Assembly: GCF_014218255.1 (NCBI RefSeq)
Contig: NZ_AP021872.1
Location: 558,001 to 622,000, forward strand
Length of the DNA: 64,000 bases
Origin: Mycoavidus sp. B2-EB
GTDB taxonomy: Bacteria; Pseudomonadota; Gammaproteobacteria; Burkholderiales; Burkholderiaceae
Direction: 5' to 3'
Part shown: positions 11,128-21,275 of the stretch, in pieces
How positions within the stretch are numbered: the first letter of the stretch is position 1
Layout of the letters: each line of letters starts with the position of its first letter
Program-made: the position numbers and the translations under genes
Notes under the pieces: model-generated
The model's database searches: none
The model's input: only the letters and a program-made list of their open reading frames with translations
What the model was told of the DNA's origin: nothing

Positions 11128-11575
11128 ATGCCTGATATTCCTGCTTTCAATCCCACAGAGCAACTCGCCCAATTACCGCATCTCCCCGGCGTCTATCGCT
11201 ATTACGGCGATGCACAAGGCCAAGTGCTCTACATTGGCAAAGCTCGCGACCTTAAAAAACGCGTATCGAGCTATTTCAATAAGACACACCGGTCGCCACG
11301 CATTGAATGAATGGTGGCGCGCATTGCGCGGCTTGAAACCACGGTGACTCGTTCCGAAGCAGAGGCTTTACTGCTTGAAAACAATCTAATCAAAGCGTTT
11401 GCGCCTCGCTTTAATATTTTGTTTCGTGACGATAAGTCTTACCCTTATCTAAAAATAAGCACACACCGCTATCCGCGCATGGCGTATTACTGTGGCGCAA
11501 TCAACAAAGTAGAATATGCACGCAATACGCAATACGTTTTTTACAGAGCCAGCAAAGCGAGGTTATGGATATGGG
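11128..11575 (+). pseudogene. uvrC: uvrC fragment, decayed duplicate copy
   Basis: This is a broken second copy of the start of uvrC. It begins [19 protein letters not shown] and follows the intact gene at 13066 closely, with about 14 substitutions over roughly 365 aligned bases by my count. Lesions: a 3-base insertion giving YYGDAQ; a leucine codon changed to TGA at 11308-11310; and an exact 180-base in-frame deletion at 11497-11501. That deletion removes what corresponds to 13432-13611 of the intact gene, between two GCAAT repeats. After about 11575 the similarity ends and an earP fragment begins on the other strand. It cannot encode a working UvrC. Confidence 0.93.
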
Positions 11576-11589
11576 CGGCTAGGCCGCTG

Positions 11590-11794
11590 TCCGTTGACCC
11601 ATTGTTTGACGATGATATTGCCGACCTGTCTGAGGGTTAATGGTTGGACATAAATGACTAAAGGCTTGCAGCTTATCGACCCATAAGCGGATTTGCCAGT
11701 CGTGCTCGGCGGTAAGCTGGCGGGTTAGACGCCAGCTTATGCCGATGTTACCGAAATTATCGATGACGGTGCAGAAGATATCGCAGCTTGGCAT
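11590..11794 (-). pseudogene. earP: earP 5' fragment, decayed duplicate copy
   Basis: The minus strand from 11794 reads CDIFCTVIDNFGNIG and continues similar to the intact EarP for about 57 codons, through NPQTG. A frameshift follows, then further DNA similarity to about 11590. The active-site aspartate D16 is asparagine here, and several other changes are also consistent with decay. The remaining 80% of earP is absent. Together with the uvrC fragment it marks the join between two tandem copies of an earP-lipoprotein-uvrC unit. Confidence 0.92.
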
Positions 11795-11846
11795 GAGCTG
11801 ATGAAGAGGAGACTAAGCTATTATCGGTCCTATAATGATGAGTTTC

Positions 11847-12794
11847 CTAACCGCATTGGGGGGATTGCCGGAGGGCCTTATAGGCTTGCTCACTTAAATT
11901 CAATGGATTTTGCTTGAAAGCATTACGGGCACTTTCTGCTCTAAGTTTCAGATAAGCATTGTCATTTTCTCCTATGGTTTTTGGAGATGCGTGTCGTGTC
12001 CTTATTGTATAAAGCACAGAACTTAAAACAACATATGTATTTCTGTTAATCTCTTTTCTATTAATTATTTTTTCTCCAAAAATTGGAGCCTGTTTTTGGG
12101 CGTGTTTTTGGATTATGGGAGATAGGTTGGGGTTGTCAGTATAATAAGCACAAGTTTTTAAAGCGCTCACCAGCTTCCCAATAACCTTATCTTCAAAAAT
12201 ATGAATATTATTTTCATTTTCAAGTTTAAATAGATCAGATAATTTAAATTTATTTCCATTAATATTGAAGATTTGTTTACGTAGCCATTCAGATTCTGGG
12301 TCGCTTTCGATGGGCTCCTCTTCTTCTTTTTCTTCTTCTGCTTCGGACTGAGACATGCTCAGTTCGAAGCGTGCAAGAAATTGATTTTCCAAAATCCGTT
12401 GCCATTCATCTGGTTCAACGATATTCGAGCCGTTCCGGTCACGTTCAGAAGAGTTAGTATTTCCTGCAATGACTGCCCAATCAGTGCCATTACTGCTAGG
12501 TGACTGAATGGTCGGCATTGGTGTGGCTGAATTAGTAGAGGATGCTGAGCTTGTAGGAGCGTCTATTGGCTCTACTATAGGATTCGAAGGCGTGTTTTCC
12601 GGTGTCAAATCTGGTATCGCAGAAATGGTGCTCAAAGGGTCAGTGATACTAGCCGATTCCATGCGCGATACGGAGTTTGGGGTACTGACTTGGGATGCAG
12701 GCATCCCAAGACTTTCCGTGTTATTCTCATCCCCACCGCTACATGCAGTGAGTGTTTGGAATGCAATGATGCTAGCCAACTTAAACAATTTCAT
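11847..12794 (-). CDS. Putative lipoprotein B of a duplicated pair, function unknown
   Basis: This 315-aa protein has a lipoprotein signal ending LTAC with cysteine at residue 18, followed by SGGDENNTESLG. Its first 18 residues nearly match lipoprotein A (9525-10859). A Ser/Thr/Pro-rich linker runs to about residue 125. An acidic stretch EAEEEKEEEEPIESDPESE sits near 153-171, then a helical C-terminal part. The segment from INRNTYVVL to the end aligns in pattern with the second repeat of lipoprotein A (SENTFNFL and YRAL blocks). The mature parts are far more diverged than the flanking uvrC copies. No known family recognised. Confidence 0.78.
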   Translation of the reverse strand: MKLFKLASIIAFQTLTACSGGDENNTESLGMPASQVSTPNSVSRMESASITDPLSTISAIPDLTPENTPSNPIVEPIDAPTSSASSTNSATPMPTIQSPSSNGTDWAVIAGNTNSSERDRNGSNIVEPDEWQRILENQFLARFELSMSQSEAEEEKEEEEPIESDPESEWLRKQIFNINGNKFKLSDLFKLENENNIHIFEDKVIGKLVSALKTCAYYTDNPNLSPIIQKHAQKQAPIFGEKIINRKEINRNTYVVLSSVLYTIRTRHASPKTIGENDNAYLKLRAESARNAFKQNPLNLSEQAYKALRQSPQCG

Positions 12795-13065
12795 GGCGTT
12801 AATCCTTTGGTGCCTACTCTATGATCGAATGGGATCTGTTGATTGATTAGAAATAATGTTCGTTAGAAGACTTAACTTTCAAGTATAACATTGTTAGAAA
12901 AGATATTTTCTTAATTTTATTTAATGGTTTGTTTAAATTTATTTATATGTTAAATCTATTAAAGCTTGGCAAAAATTAGTCCTAAATTCTGAGCGTGAGA
13001 GGCTATATGTAATAAACTACAGATTGATATTTGAAATTATTTAAATAATATTCTTCATTTAGCGC

Positions 13066-14967
13066 ATGCCTGATATTCCTGTTTTCAATCCCACAGAGCA
13101 ACTCGCCCAATTACCGCATCTCCCCGGCGTCTATCGCTATTACGATGCACAAGGCCAAGTGCTCTACGTTGGCAAAGCCCGCGACCTTAAAAAACGCGTA
13201 TCGAGCTATTTCAATAAGACGCGCCGGTCGCCACGCATTGAATTAATGGTGGCGCGCATTGCGCGGCTTGAAACTACGGTGACTCGTTCCGAAGCAGAAG
13301 CTTTACTGCTTGAAAACAATCTAATCAAAGCGCTTGCGCCTCGCTTTAATATTTTATTTCGTGACGATAAGTCTTACCCTTATCTAAAAATAAGCGCACA
13401 CCGCTATCCACGCATGGTGTATTACCGTGGCGCAATGGATAAAAAGCATCAATATTTTGGGCCATTTCCGAATGCCGGTGCAGTGCGCGAAAGTATGCAG
13501 ATCTTGCAACGCGTGTTTCAGTTGCGCACCTGTGAAGATTCAGTTTTTAATCACCGTACGCGCCCCTGTTTATTACACCAAATTGGCCGTTGCACAGCGC
13601 CTTGCGTGGGTGCAATTAGCGAAGCGGAGTATGGGCGCAATACGCAAAATGCGGTGCGTTTCTTACAAGGGCAGCAAAGCGAGATTATGGGCGAGCTTGA
13701 GCAGAAAATGCATGATTTCGCGGCCGAGCTTCAATTTGAGCAAGCAGCTGTAGTGCGTAATCAGATTAGCGCATTGGCAGGGGTTTTGCAGCAACAGGCG
13801 GTGGAAACCGATGGCGACAATAACGCTGATATTCTCGCTTTTGCCATGCAGGGCGGGCGAGTTTGCGTTAATCTTGCGATGGTGCGTGGCGGGCGGCATT
13901 TGGGCGATAAGGCCTATTTTCCGACGCAGGCAGAGCATGCATTAGAGTTGATTGACTCTGCTTGCGTTACGCAGGAGGCTGGCGAGTTGAGTGGCGCGGA
14001 GTCGACTGAACTGACTTTGGCTAAGGAAATTCTGGAGGCTTTTATTGGCCAATATTATTTAAGTCATGTTATGCCGCCACTGATAATTGTCGGAGCGGTG
14101 CAGGTCGAGCGTCAGTTGATTGACCTTTTTGCACAGCAGGCTGGACATCGGGTCAGAGTGATGCATCAACCACGCGGCCAAAAACGGGCTTGGCTATCCA
14201 TGGCGGAACATAATGCGCGCCTAGCGTTGGCTCAGCTGTTAGCGGAGCAAGGCTCGCAGCAAGCGCGCACTCGTGCCTTGGCGCAAATCCTTTTGCCCGC
14301 CTGCGAGGACCTTGCGGCGTTACGGATTGAATGTTTTGATATTAGCCATACCATGGGTGAAGCGACGCAGGCTTCGTGCGTGGTATATGGCCAGCATAAG
14401 ATGCAAACTGCTCAATATCGACGTTATACAATTACTGATGTGACTCCAGGCGATGATTATGCGGCGATGCGCCAAGTATTGATGCGCCGCTATGAAAAAA
14501 TCGCCTTAGCGCCGCCAGGTGCGTTGCCTGATCTGATATTGGTCGATGGCGGCAAAGGGCAAGTTGAAGTTGCGCGCCAAGTATTGGCTGAACTGGGACT
14601 CGATCTTGGAGTTTTAGTTGGAGTCGCAAAAGGAGAGGGGCGCAAAGTTGGGCTGGAAACCCTGGTGTTTGCGGATGGTCGCGCACCTCTTGAACTGGGT
14701 AGAGATAGCGCTGCATTAATGTTGATTGCGCAGATTCGAGATGAGGCGCATCGTTTTGCGATCACGGGTATGCGCGCTAAACGAGCGAAAGCGCGCCAAA
14801 GTTCGCAGCTTGAAATGCTGGAGGGGGTGGGCGCCAAACGTCGGCAGCGTTTGTTGGCGCGCTTTGGTAGTATGCGTGGCGTAAGTGCCGCGAGTATTGA
14901 TGAGCTGGCAAGCGTTGAGGGTATTTCGCTGGAATTGGCTAAGCAGATTTACCAGCAGTTGCATTGA
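13066..14967 (+). CDS. uvrC: UvrABC system protein C, excision nuclease
   Basis: UvrC makes both incisions in nucleotide excision repair. The protein is 633 aa and complete. It has the GIY-YIG domain ([26 protein letters not shown], in parts, about residues 18-42), a UVR motif ([17 protein letters not shown], about 223-239), and the RNase H-like endonuclease with ECFDISH and [10 protein letters not shown]. Helix-hairpin-helix motifs lie at the C-terminus ([13 protein letters not shown]). It overlaps nothing upstream. The 270 bases before it are AT-rich and partly resemble the sequence before the broken uvrC copy (shared ATGTAATAAACT). Confidence 0.97.
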   Translation: MPDIPVFNPTEQLAQLPHLPGVYRYYDAQGQVLYVGKARDLKKRVSSYFNKTRRSPRIELMVARIARLETTVTRSEAEALLLENNLIKALAPRFNILFRDDKSYPYLKISAHRYPRMVYYRGAMDKKHQYFGPFPNAGAVRESMQILQRVFQLRTCEDSVFNHRTRPCLLHQIGRCTAPCVGAISEAEYGRNTQNAVRFLQGQQSEIMGELEQKMHDFAAELQFEQAAVVRNQISALAGVLQQQAVETDGDNNADILAFAMQGGRVCVNLAMVRGGRHLGDKAYFPTQAEHALELIDSACVTQEAGELSGAESTELTLAKEILEAFIGQYYLSHVMPPLIIVGAVQVERQLIDLFAQQAGHRVRVMHQPRGQKRAWLSMAEHNARLALAQLLAEQGSQQARTRALAQILLPACEDLAALRIECFDISHTMGEATQASCVVYGQHKMQTAQYRRYTITDVTPGDDYAAMRQVLMRRYEKIALAPPGALPDLILVDGGKGQVEVARQVLAELGLDLGVLVGVAKGEGRKVGLETLVFADGRAPLELGRDSAALMLIAQIRDEAHRFAITGMRAKRAKARQSSQLEMLEGVGAKRRQRLLARFGSMRGVSAASIDELASVEGISLELAKQIYQQLH

Positions 14968-15041
14968 AATGCGACAATACTTGTCCCGCGGGCGACAAGC
15001 CGGCACAATTCCACTTTATTTTCGATTGCTGCAGGCGCCTT

Positions 15042-15656
15042 ATGTTATTTAATTTACCGCTTTGTCTAACCTGGCTGCGGATTGTGCTCATTCCGTTGAT
15101 TGTTGGGGTTTTCTATTTGCCGGATCATGTGCTTGAACCTAGGGATAAAGATTGTGCGGCTGCGGCAATTTTCATTTTGGCAGCTTTAACGGATTGGTTT
15201 GATGGTTTTTTGGCGCGTAAGCTGAACCAAACTTCCGCTTTTGGCGCGTTTCTCGATCCAGTGGCGGATAAATTGATGGTGACCGCTGCGCTCTTGATCT
15301 TAGTCCAGCTTGCGCGCCTGAATGCGGCGATTGCGCTGGTGATTGTAGGGCGGGAAATTACGATTTCAGCACTGCGCGAGTGGATGGCGCAGATTGGCGC
15401 AGCCAAGCATATTACAGTGAATTCGCTGGGCAAAATTAAAACGGCATGCCAGATGGTCGCCATTCCATTGCTGCTGTTTTATGGCCCACTTAGTATCTCG
15501 TGGGGCGCTGGATCTGCAAATACATTTGTGATCAATACGCGCGAGTGGGGCGAGTGGCTAATTTATTTAGCCACCGCCCTGACCCTATGGTCAATGTTTT
15601 ATTATTTGAAACGTGCCTGGCCGCAAATTGGTCGGCACGCTAACAATCTGCCGTGA
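15042..15656 (+). CDS. pgsA: CDP-diacylglycerol-glycerol-3-phosphate 3-phosphatidyltransferase
   Basis: PgsA makes phosphatidylglycerol phosphate, the committed step to phosphatidylglycerol and cardiolipin. From the ATG at 15042 the protein is 204 aa, a membrane protein with several hydrophobic helices. The CDP-alcohol phosphotransferase motif DG-x2-AR-x8-G-x3-D-x3-D reads as DWFDGFLARKLNQTSAFGAF followed by LDPVADK (about residues 53-79). A 26-residue upstream extension, overlapping the end of uvrC, looks non-coding. It lies 75 bases after uvrC, a common gammaproteobacterial and betaproteobacterial neighbour. Confidence 0.95.
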   Translation: MLFNLPLCLTWLRIVLIPLIVGVFYLPDHVLEPRDKDCAAAAIFILAALTDWFDGFLARKLNQTSAFGAFLDPVADKLMVTAALLILVQLARLNAAIALVIVGREITISALREWMAQIGAAKHITVNSLGKIKTACQMVAIPLLLFYGPLSISWGAGSANTFVINTREWGEWLIYLATALTLWSMFYYLKRAWPQIGRHANNLP

Positions 15657-15720
15657 AAGCGGTTTTCTGTCTATCCCTTGGCTGTTAAAATAAGCCTTTT
15701 TTTAATCAAAGGCATGCATA

Positions 15721-17310
15721 GTGCTATCCACCGCTAATATTACAATGCAGTTCGGGGCTAAGCCCCTGTTTGAAAACATTTCGGTTAAATTCGGTGAAGG
15801 TAACCGTTATGGCTTAATTGGCGCGAATGGTTGCGGCAAATCCACTTTCATGAAAATCCTCGGGGGGGATCTTGAATCCTCGGCCGGCAATGTGATTTTA
15901 GATGCCAATACGCGTCTTGGTAAACTCAAGCAAGATCAGTTCGGCTATGAGTCAATGCGCGTGTTAGATGTCGTCATGATGGGCCATGTGCAAATGTGGC
16001 AAGCTCTGACAGAGCGTGATGCAATTTATGAAAATCCAGATGCGACGGATGATGATTACATGCGCGCGGCTGAGCTCGAAGCTAAGTTTGCTGAATATGA
16101 TGGCTATACGGCAAGCGCGCGGGCCGGTGAATTGTTGCTTGGCGTAGGGGTTCCGGTCGATCAGCATGAAGGCCCAATGAGCGCGGTTGCGCCCGGCTGG
16201 AAGCTGCGCGTGCTCCTGGCGCAAGCGCTGTTCTCAGATCCCGATGTATTGTTGCTGGATGAGCCGACCAATAATCTTGACATTAATACGATTCGCTGGC
16301 TTGAGGATACCTTAAATCAACGTAATTCAACGATGGTCATCATCTCGCATGACCGCCATTTCTTAAATGCCGTGTGCACGCATATGGCCGATATGGATTA
16401 CGGTACGCTCAAAGTCTATCCGGGCAATTATGATGACTATATGCTGGCCTCTACCCAAGCGCGTGAGCGACAGCTCGCGGCCAATGCAAAAGCGAAAGAG
16501 CGGGTGGGCGAATTGCAAGATTTTGTGCGCCGTTTTGCAGCGAACAAATCAAAAGCGCGGCAGGCCACCAGCCGGATGAAACAAATCGAGAAGATCAAGG
16601 TTGAAGATATTCGGCCCTCCTCTCGCCAAAATCCGTTTATTCGTTTTGAATTTGATAAAAAACTGCATAACCTTGCCGTCACCGCCGAAGGAATTAAAAA
16701 AGCTTACGATCGGACACTTTTTGAGCATTTGAATCTAACCGTGCAAGCGGGCGAGAAAATTGCCATCATTGGGGAAAACGGCGTGGGTAAAACCACTTTG
16801 CTGCGCTCCCTGCTAGGCGATCTAGCGGTGGATGCGGGGACGATTAAATGGGCTGAACATGCAAATATAGGCTATATGCCGCAGGATGCGTCGGCTGCCT
16901 TTCCGGCCCCAATTTCTCTTACGGACTGGCTTGGGCATTATGCGCAGGAAGGAGATGACGATCAAGTTATCCGCAGTACGCTGGGCCGTCTGCTCTTTTC
17001 TGGGGACGATGTCAAAAAAACGGTCGAAGTTCTTTCCGGTGGCGAAAAGGGGCGCCTGATTTGGGGGAGCTTGATGCTTGGCAAGCATAATGTGCTGTTG
17101 ATGGATGAGCCGACCAATCATATGGATATGGAATCCATTGAATCGCTCCAAATTGCCCTTGAGCGGTTTGCAGGCACGCTAGTGTTTGTCTCGCATGACC
17201 GTGAGTTTGTGAGTGGCCTAGCGACCCGTATTATTGAGGTGCGAAATGATGGGATCCATGATTATCAGGGCAGTTACGAAGAGTATTTGAACAGCCAAGG
17301 GATTCATTAA
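15721..17310 (+). CDS. ABC-F family ATPase, YbiT-like translation factor
   Basis: ABC-F proteins bind the ribosomal E site and modulate translation; they are soluble, with two ATPase domains and no membrane part. The protein is 529 aa. Walker A motifs are [10 protein letters not shown] (about residues 34-43) and [10 protein letters not shown] (about 353-362). Walker B motifs [11 protein letters not shown] and [11 protein letters not shown] are present, with the ABC-F interdomain linker between them. The opening ([18 protein letters not shown]) is closest to E. coli YbiT in my memory. The start is GTG at 15721. Confidence 0.92.
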   Translation: MLSTANITMQFGAKPLFENISVKFGEGNRYGLIGANGCGKSTFMKILGGDLESSAGNVILDANTRLGKLKQDQFGYESMRVLDVVMMGHVQMWQALTERDAIYENPDATDDDYMRAAELEAKFAEYDGYTASARAGELLLGVGVPVDQHEGPMSAVAPGWKLRVLLAQALFSDPDVLLLDEPTNNLDINTIRWLEDTLNQRNSTMVIISHDRHFLNAVCTHMADMDYGTLKVYPGNYDDYMLASTQARERQLAANAKAKERVGELQDFVRRFAANKSKARQATSRMKQIEKIKVEDIRPSSRQNPFIRFEFDKKLHNLAVTAEGIKKAYDRTLFEHLNLTVQAGEKIAIIGENGVGKTTLLRSLLGDLAVDAGTIKWAEHANIGYMPQDASAAFPAPISLTDWLGHYAQEGDDDQVIRSTLGRLLFSGDDVKKTVEVLSGGEKGRLIWGSLMLGKHNVLLMDEPTNHMDMESIESLQIALERFAGTLVFVSHDREFVSGLATRIIEVRNDGIHDYQGSYEEYLNSQGIH

Positions 17311-17349
17311 GTCTGAGCTCGCCTTCAGGTGAGCGTTTGCGTGCGGGAT

Positions 17350-17378
17350 TTGCTCAACTTGCAATTTCCCGCTAGAAT
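17350..17378 (+). promoter_or_regulatory. Likely sigma-70 promoter of the rpsF operon
   Basis: TTGCTC at 17350-17355 and TAGAAT at 17373-17378 are separated by 17 bases, the ideal spacing. They lie 67 bases upstream of the rpsF start in the gap after the ABC-F gene. Found by eye only. Confidence 0.55.
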
Positions 17379-17444
17379 ACAGGGTTTTGACCTTGCCGCA
17401 CCGGTTTTTATCTGGGCGGCTATTAACCATAAGGAAGCGTGTCC

Positions 17445-17840
17445 ATGCGACATTACGAAATCGTTTTTATTGTACACCCCGATCAAAGCGAGCAAGTGCC
17501 CGCCATGATCGAGCGCTACAAAGCCACTATTACCGCACGCGGTGGTCAAATCCACCGGCTTGAAGATTGGGGGCGGCGTCAGTTAGCTTACATGATTAAC
17601 AAGTTGGCTAAGGCGCATTACATTTGCATGAATATCGAATGTGATGGCGAAACTTTGGCTGAATTGGAACATGCGTTCAAATTTAACGACGCGGTGTTGC
17701 GCCATTTGACCATCAAAATGAAGAAAGCCGAAACCACCCCTTCGCCAATGATGAAAGAAGTGCAGCGTGAAGAGGCGAAGAAGGTCAGTCACTCTCCAGC
17801 CCAGACACAGCCCGCAGAAGTTGCGCAAGAAACGGAATAA
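17445..17840 (+). CDS. rpsF: 30S ribosomal protein S6
   Basis: S6 binds the central domain of 16S rRNA together with S18. The protein is 131 aa starting [19 protein letters not shown], with the family motif [13 protein letters not shown]. The C-terminal 35 residues are charged and variable. The ribosome site AAGGAAG (17431-17437) sits 7 bases before the ATG at 17445, which favours it over the GTG at 17439. It is first in rpsF-priB-rpsR-rplI. Confidence 0.97.
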   Translation: MRHYEIVFIVHPDQSEQVPAMIERYKATITARGGQIHRLEDWGRRQLAYMINKLAKAHYICMNIECDGETLAELEHAFKFNDAVLRHLTIKMKKAETTPSPMMKEVQREEAKKVSHSPAQTQPAEVAQETE

Positions 17841-17869
17841 AGGTGAGCCGACGGTAAAGCAAGGACTCG

Positions 17870-18172
17870 GTGGTGAACCAGCTCGTGCTTGAAGCGTCTG
17901 TGATTGAGCGTGAAGCAATACGTTATACGCCAGCAGGCATACCCGTTGTGAATTGCCTTTTGCAGCATGGTTCACGCGTGACTGAAGCAGGCGTTCCACG
18001 CCAGGTTGATTTAACGCTATCAGCGGTTGGCATAGGTGAGTTAAGTGGTGCGCTGGCTGCTTGCACACTGGGGCAAGCGTTTCGTTTCACGGGCTTTTTA
18101 GCGCCACGCCGTCGTCAGGCTCGCACATTAATATTTCATATTACAGAATTGCAGAATATTCAGAGGATTTAA
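17870..18172 (+). CDS. priB: Primosomal replication protein N
   Basis: PriB is a single-stranded DNA-binding OB-fold protein that helps PriA restart stalled replication forks. The protein is 100 aa; it starts with GTG at 17870 (a second GTG follows at once). Motifs typical of PriB/SSB-like folds are [16 protein letters not shown] and [10 protein letters not shown]. Its place between rpsF and rpsR is the classical one and confirms identity. Confidence 0.93.
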   Translation: MVNQLVLEASVIEREAIRYTPAGIPVVNCLLQHGSRVTEAGVPRQVDLTLSAVGIGELSGALAACTLGQAFRFTGFLAPRRRQARTLIFHITELQNIQRI

Positions 18173-18173
18173 C

Positions 18174-18449
18174 ATGGCACGTTTCACAGGCAAAAAGAAA
18201 TTTGAACGCCGTCCACAACAGAACCCGCTTTTTAAGCGTAAAAAATTCTGCCGTTTCACGGTGGCTGGAGTGGATCGAATCGATTACAAAGACCTTGATG
18301 TACTCAAGGATTTTGTTGGCGAAAACGGTAAAATTACGCCTGCTCGCTTAACCGGCACTCATGCCCGTTATCAGCGTCAGCTTGATGGGGCCATTAAGCG
18401 CGCGCGTTTTCTAGCGCTGCTGCCTTACACCGATCTGCATAACGCCTGA
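18174..18449 (+). CDS. rpsR: 30S ribosomal protein S18
   Basis: S18 pairs with S6 on the small subunit. The protein is 91 aa, rich in Lys and Arg, with [22 protein letters not shown] and [17 protein letters not shown] in parts matching the S18 family. It starts one base after the priB stop, and GAGGA precedes the ATG at close range. Confidence 0.97.
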   Translation: MARFTGKKKFERRPQQNPLFKRKKFCRFTVAGVDRIDYKDLDVLKDFVGENGKITPARLTGTHARYQRQLDGAIKRARFLALLPYTDLHNA

Positions 18450-18476
18450 TCTCGAAAAGTTATAAGGAGCTTACAC

Positions 18477-18941
18477 ATGCAAGCCAAAATGCAAGTTATT
18501 TTATTGGAAAAAGTCGCCAAACTAGGTAACCTTGGAGATATCGTTAAGGTTGCCAAAGGCTATGCGCGTAATTTTTTGCTGCCGCAAAAAAAAGCACGTC
18601 GTGCGACAGAAGAGGCGATTCAAGAGTTTGAAGCACGCCGCGCCGAGCTTGAAAAAGCTGCCACGCAGAAGTTGGCTGCAGCCCAAGAGCTAGGTGAGAA
18701 ATTAGCCGGTTTAACCTTGCAAATTCCGCAAAAATCGGGTGTTGATGGGCGTTTATTTGGTTCCGTAACGAACTCCGATATTGCCAATGCACTGAAAGCG
18801 CAGGGTTTTGAGATCGAGAAAATTCAGCTACGCTTGCCTGAGGGCCCACTTAAGGTAGTCGGCGATCATCTGGTACAGGTGTCGCTGCATACGGATGTGC
18901 TGGTGAGCGTCACTGTAGCGGTTCTTGGCGAGCACGTGTAA
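18477..18941 (+). CDS. rplI: 50S ribosomal protein L9
   Basis: L9 binds 23S rRNA through its N-terminal domain and extends a long helix from the large subunit. From 18477 it is 154 aa. The family core begins at [17 protein letters not shown], with [10 protein letters not shown] and the central helix after it. The canonical start would be the ATG at 18489. However, AAGGAG lies exactly 7 bases before the ATG at 18477, so four extra residues (MQAK) are probably translated. The operon ends at a hairpin terminator. Confidence 0.96.
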   Translation: MQAKMQVILLEKVAKLGNLGDIVKVAKGYARNFLLPQKKARRATEEAIQEFEARRAELEKAATQKLAAAQELGEKLAGLTLQIPQKSGVDGRLFGSVTNSDIANALKAQGFEIEKIQLRLPEGPLKVVGDHLVQVSLHTDVLVSVTVAVLGEHV

Positions 18942-18980
18942 ACGGTCAGTCAATTCTCGCAGCAGTGCTAAGAGATAAAA

Positions 18981-19012
18981 ACGGAGGCTAGCTTAACTGG
19001 CCTCCGTTTTTT
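18981..19012 (+). terminator. Rho-independent terminator of the rpsF-rplI operon
   Basis: ACGGAGGC (18981-18988) pairs perfectly with GCCTCCGT (19000-19007) around an 11-base loop. A T tract through 19012 follows. Confidence 0.88.
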
Positions 19013-19089
19013 ATTGTGCAGGATAAAACCTTTAAAAACCGGGTGAAAGGGTGTGCAACGCTGATAAATAAGCGATAATCCTAAGCGCC

Positions 19090-20472
19090 ATGAATATAGT
19101 TAATCCAGACCCTCAACTCACCGCCCTCAAAGTCCCACCTCATTCGATTGAAGCTGAACAATCGGTATTAGGGGGACTTTTGCTCGACAATAGCGCCTGG
19201 GACAGAATTGCCGACTTTTTACAAGAAAGTAATTTCTATCGCTATGACCACCGGTTAATTTTCCAGCATATCGGTAAATTAATTACGGCGGTGCGGCCAG
19301 CCGATGTGATCACCGTATTTGAATCACTGACCTCATCGGGCAAGGCGGAGGAGGTGGGGGGGCTCGCCTATTTGAATGCTTTAGCGCAAAACACGCCTAG
19401 CGCAGCCAATATCCGCCGTTATGCAGAAATCGTGCGGGATCGCGCGGTGTTGCGCAAGCTGGTCACGGTGGCGGATGAAATTTCAGGTGATGCCTTTAAT
19501 CCACAAGGCAAAGAGGTGCGTCAGTTACTGGATGAGGCTGAGTCAAAAGTATTTGCGATTGCGGAAGAGGGCACGCGTGGCGGGCAGGGGTTTATTGAAA
19601 TTAAGCCATTGCTGTCGCAAGTGGTGGAGCGTATCGATACGCTCTATCATCAAGAAAATTCAACCGATGTCACGGGTACACCCACGGGTTTTGTCGATCT
19701 TGACCGCATGACTTCCGGTTTGCATGGGGGGGAGCTGGTTATCATTGCGGGGCGTCCGTCGATGGGTAAGACCTCATTGGCGATGAATATCGGCGAATAT
19801 GTTGCGGTTGAATATGGCTTGCCCGTAGCCGTATTTTCAATGGAAATGCCGGGCACGCAACTTGCCATGCGGATGTTAGGTTCAGTCGGGCGGCTGGATG
19901 CGCACCGGCTTCGCACCGGCAAGCTGACAGATGAAGACTGGCCTAAACTGACGCACGCGATGCAAAAAATGAGCGATGCGCAAATTTTTGTGGATGAGCA
20001 AAGCGCGCTTAATCCGCTTGAATTACGTGCTCGTGCGCGGCGCTTGTCACGCCAATGCGGACAGCTAGGTTTAATTATTATTGATTATTTACAATTGATG
20101 TCATCCGCCTCTTCGGGTGAAAATCGCGCTACCGAAATCTCGGAAATTTCACGTTCGCTCAAGAGTTTGGCAAAAGAACTCAATGTGCCGGTGGTTGCAC
20201 TCTCACAGCTTAACCGTGGGCTTGAGCAGCGGCCGAATAAACGCCCTGTTATGTCTGATCTGCGTGAATCTGGAGCCATTGAACAAGATGCCGATGTGAT
20301 TTTCTTTATCTACCGTGATGAAGTCTATAACCCGGATAGCCAGGATAAAGGCACGGCCGAGATTATTATTGGCAAGCAGCGTAATGGGCCAATTGGCGTT
20401 GTGCGGTTGACTTTTTTGGGGCAATACACCAAATTCGATAATTTCGCAGGCCAGCCAATGTATAACACTTAG
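19090..20472 (+). CDS. dnaB: Replicative DNA helicase
   Basis: DnaB is the hexameric fork helicase. The protein is 460 aa. The N-terminal domain starts PPHSIEAEQSVLGGLLLDN (about residues 16-34). The RecA-like domain has Walker A GRPSMGKTSL (about 221-230), Walker B LIIIDYLQLM, and the late SDLRESGAIEQDAD arginine-finger region. No intein or other insertion is present. It follows rplI, as in many betaproteobacteria, but after a terminator, so it is probably transcribed separately. Confidence 0.97.
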   Translation: MNIVNPDPQLTALKVPPHSIEAEQSVLGGLLLDNSAWDRIADFLQESNFYRYDHRLIFQHIGKLITAVRPADVITVFESLTSSGKAEEVGGLAYLNALAQNTPSAANIRRYAEIVRDRAVLRKLVTVADEISGDAFNPQGKEVRQLLDEAESKVFAIAEEGTRGGQGFIEIKPLLSQVVERIDTLYHQENSTDVTGTPTGFVDLDRMTSGLHGGELVIIAGRPSMGKTSLAMNIGEYVAVEYGLPVAVFSMEMPGTQLAMRMLGSVGRLDAHRLRTGKLTDEDWPKLTHAMQKMSDAQIFVDEQSALNPLELRARARRLSRQCGQLGLIIIDYLQLMSSASSGENRATEISEISRSLKSLAKELNVPVVALSQLNRGLEQRPNKRPVMSDLRESGAIEQDADVIFFIYRDEVYNPDSQDKGTAEIIIGKQRNGPIGVVRLTFLGQYTKFDNFAGQPMYNT

Positions 20473-20618
20473 TGAGATTCTTCGACCATTTTGCTAAATA
20501 ATTTGTTGCCGTGCTCGATAAGTGGGCTGGCCCAGGTACAATAGCGCACTTTATAAGTTAGAACTATTTTGAATGGTTCGCGCCTCAGTAATTAATAGAC
20601 CCTTGTTTAAGGATTGAG

Positions 20619-21245
20619 ATGTTCAGTCGCTTTATGCCCAAAGAGGGTAAATTCTTTGAAATCTTCAATGCGCATGCAAAATGCCTGGTGGACGCTAGTC
20701 ATGATTTAGAGCGCTTGGTGAATCAACTGGATGAAGCCGAAGTCCATAAAAAAAATGTGCAGCTCAAAGAAAAGCAAGCGGATAAACTGACGCACGAAAC
20801 CATTGATCTGTTGCATAAAACCTTTATTACACCCTTTGATCGGGATGAAATTCACAAACTCATCACGACGATGGATGACATTCTTGATTTAATGGAGGAT
20901 GTTGCAACTGCAGTCTGGCTGTACGATGTGCGCTCGCTCACGCCTGAAGCGGGCCAGCTGGCGCATATTTGCGCCAGCAGTTGTGAACAGGTGGCGCAGG
21001 CGGTGGCTTTACTCAAAGACATGAAAAACGCGAGCGCAATTTTAATCATTTGCGCCGTCATTGACCGTTTGGAAACGGAGGCAGATGGCTTATTGCGAGC
21101 GGCGATTTCTCAACTCTTTCGAGAAGAGGACGATGTTAAGTCATTAATCAAGCATAAAGCGATTCTTGAGCTGCTAGAAGCTGTCACGGACAAATGCGAA
21201 GATGTCGCTAACATTATCGAAGGCATTGTGCTAGAAAACGCTTAG
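20619..21245 (+). CDS. DUF47/PhoU-like phosphate transport accessory protein
   Basis: This 208-aa all-helical protein starts MFSRFMPKEGKFFEIFNAHA and has the DUF47 motifs LDEAEVHKKNVQLKEKQAD and TPFDRDEIHKL. The family is distantly related to PhoU and is thought to regulate the adjacent low-affinity phosphate transporter. It ends 30 bases before pit on the same strand, the standard arrangement. Confidence 0.93.
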   Translation: MFSRFMPKEGKFFEIFNAHAKCLVDASHDLERLVNQLDEAEVHKKNVQLKEKQADKLTHETIDLLHKTFITPFDRDEIHKLITTMDDILDLMEDVATAVWLYDVRSLTPEAGQLAHICASSCEQVAQAVALLKDMKNASAILIICAVIDRLETEADGLLRAAISQLFREEDDVKSLIKHKAILELLEAVTDKCEDVANIIEGIVLENA

Positions 21246-21275
21246 CGTGGCACGGGCTTATATCAGGAAATCTTA

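Noticed and set aside
17317-17334. Hairpin after the ABC-F gene as a terminator
   Set aside because: Short stem with a G-T pair and no T tract.
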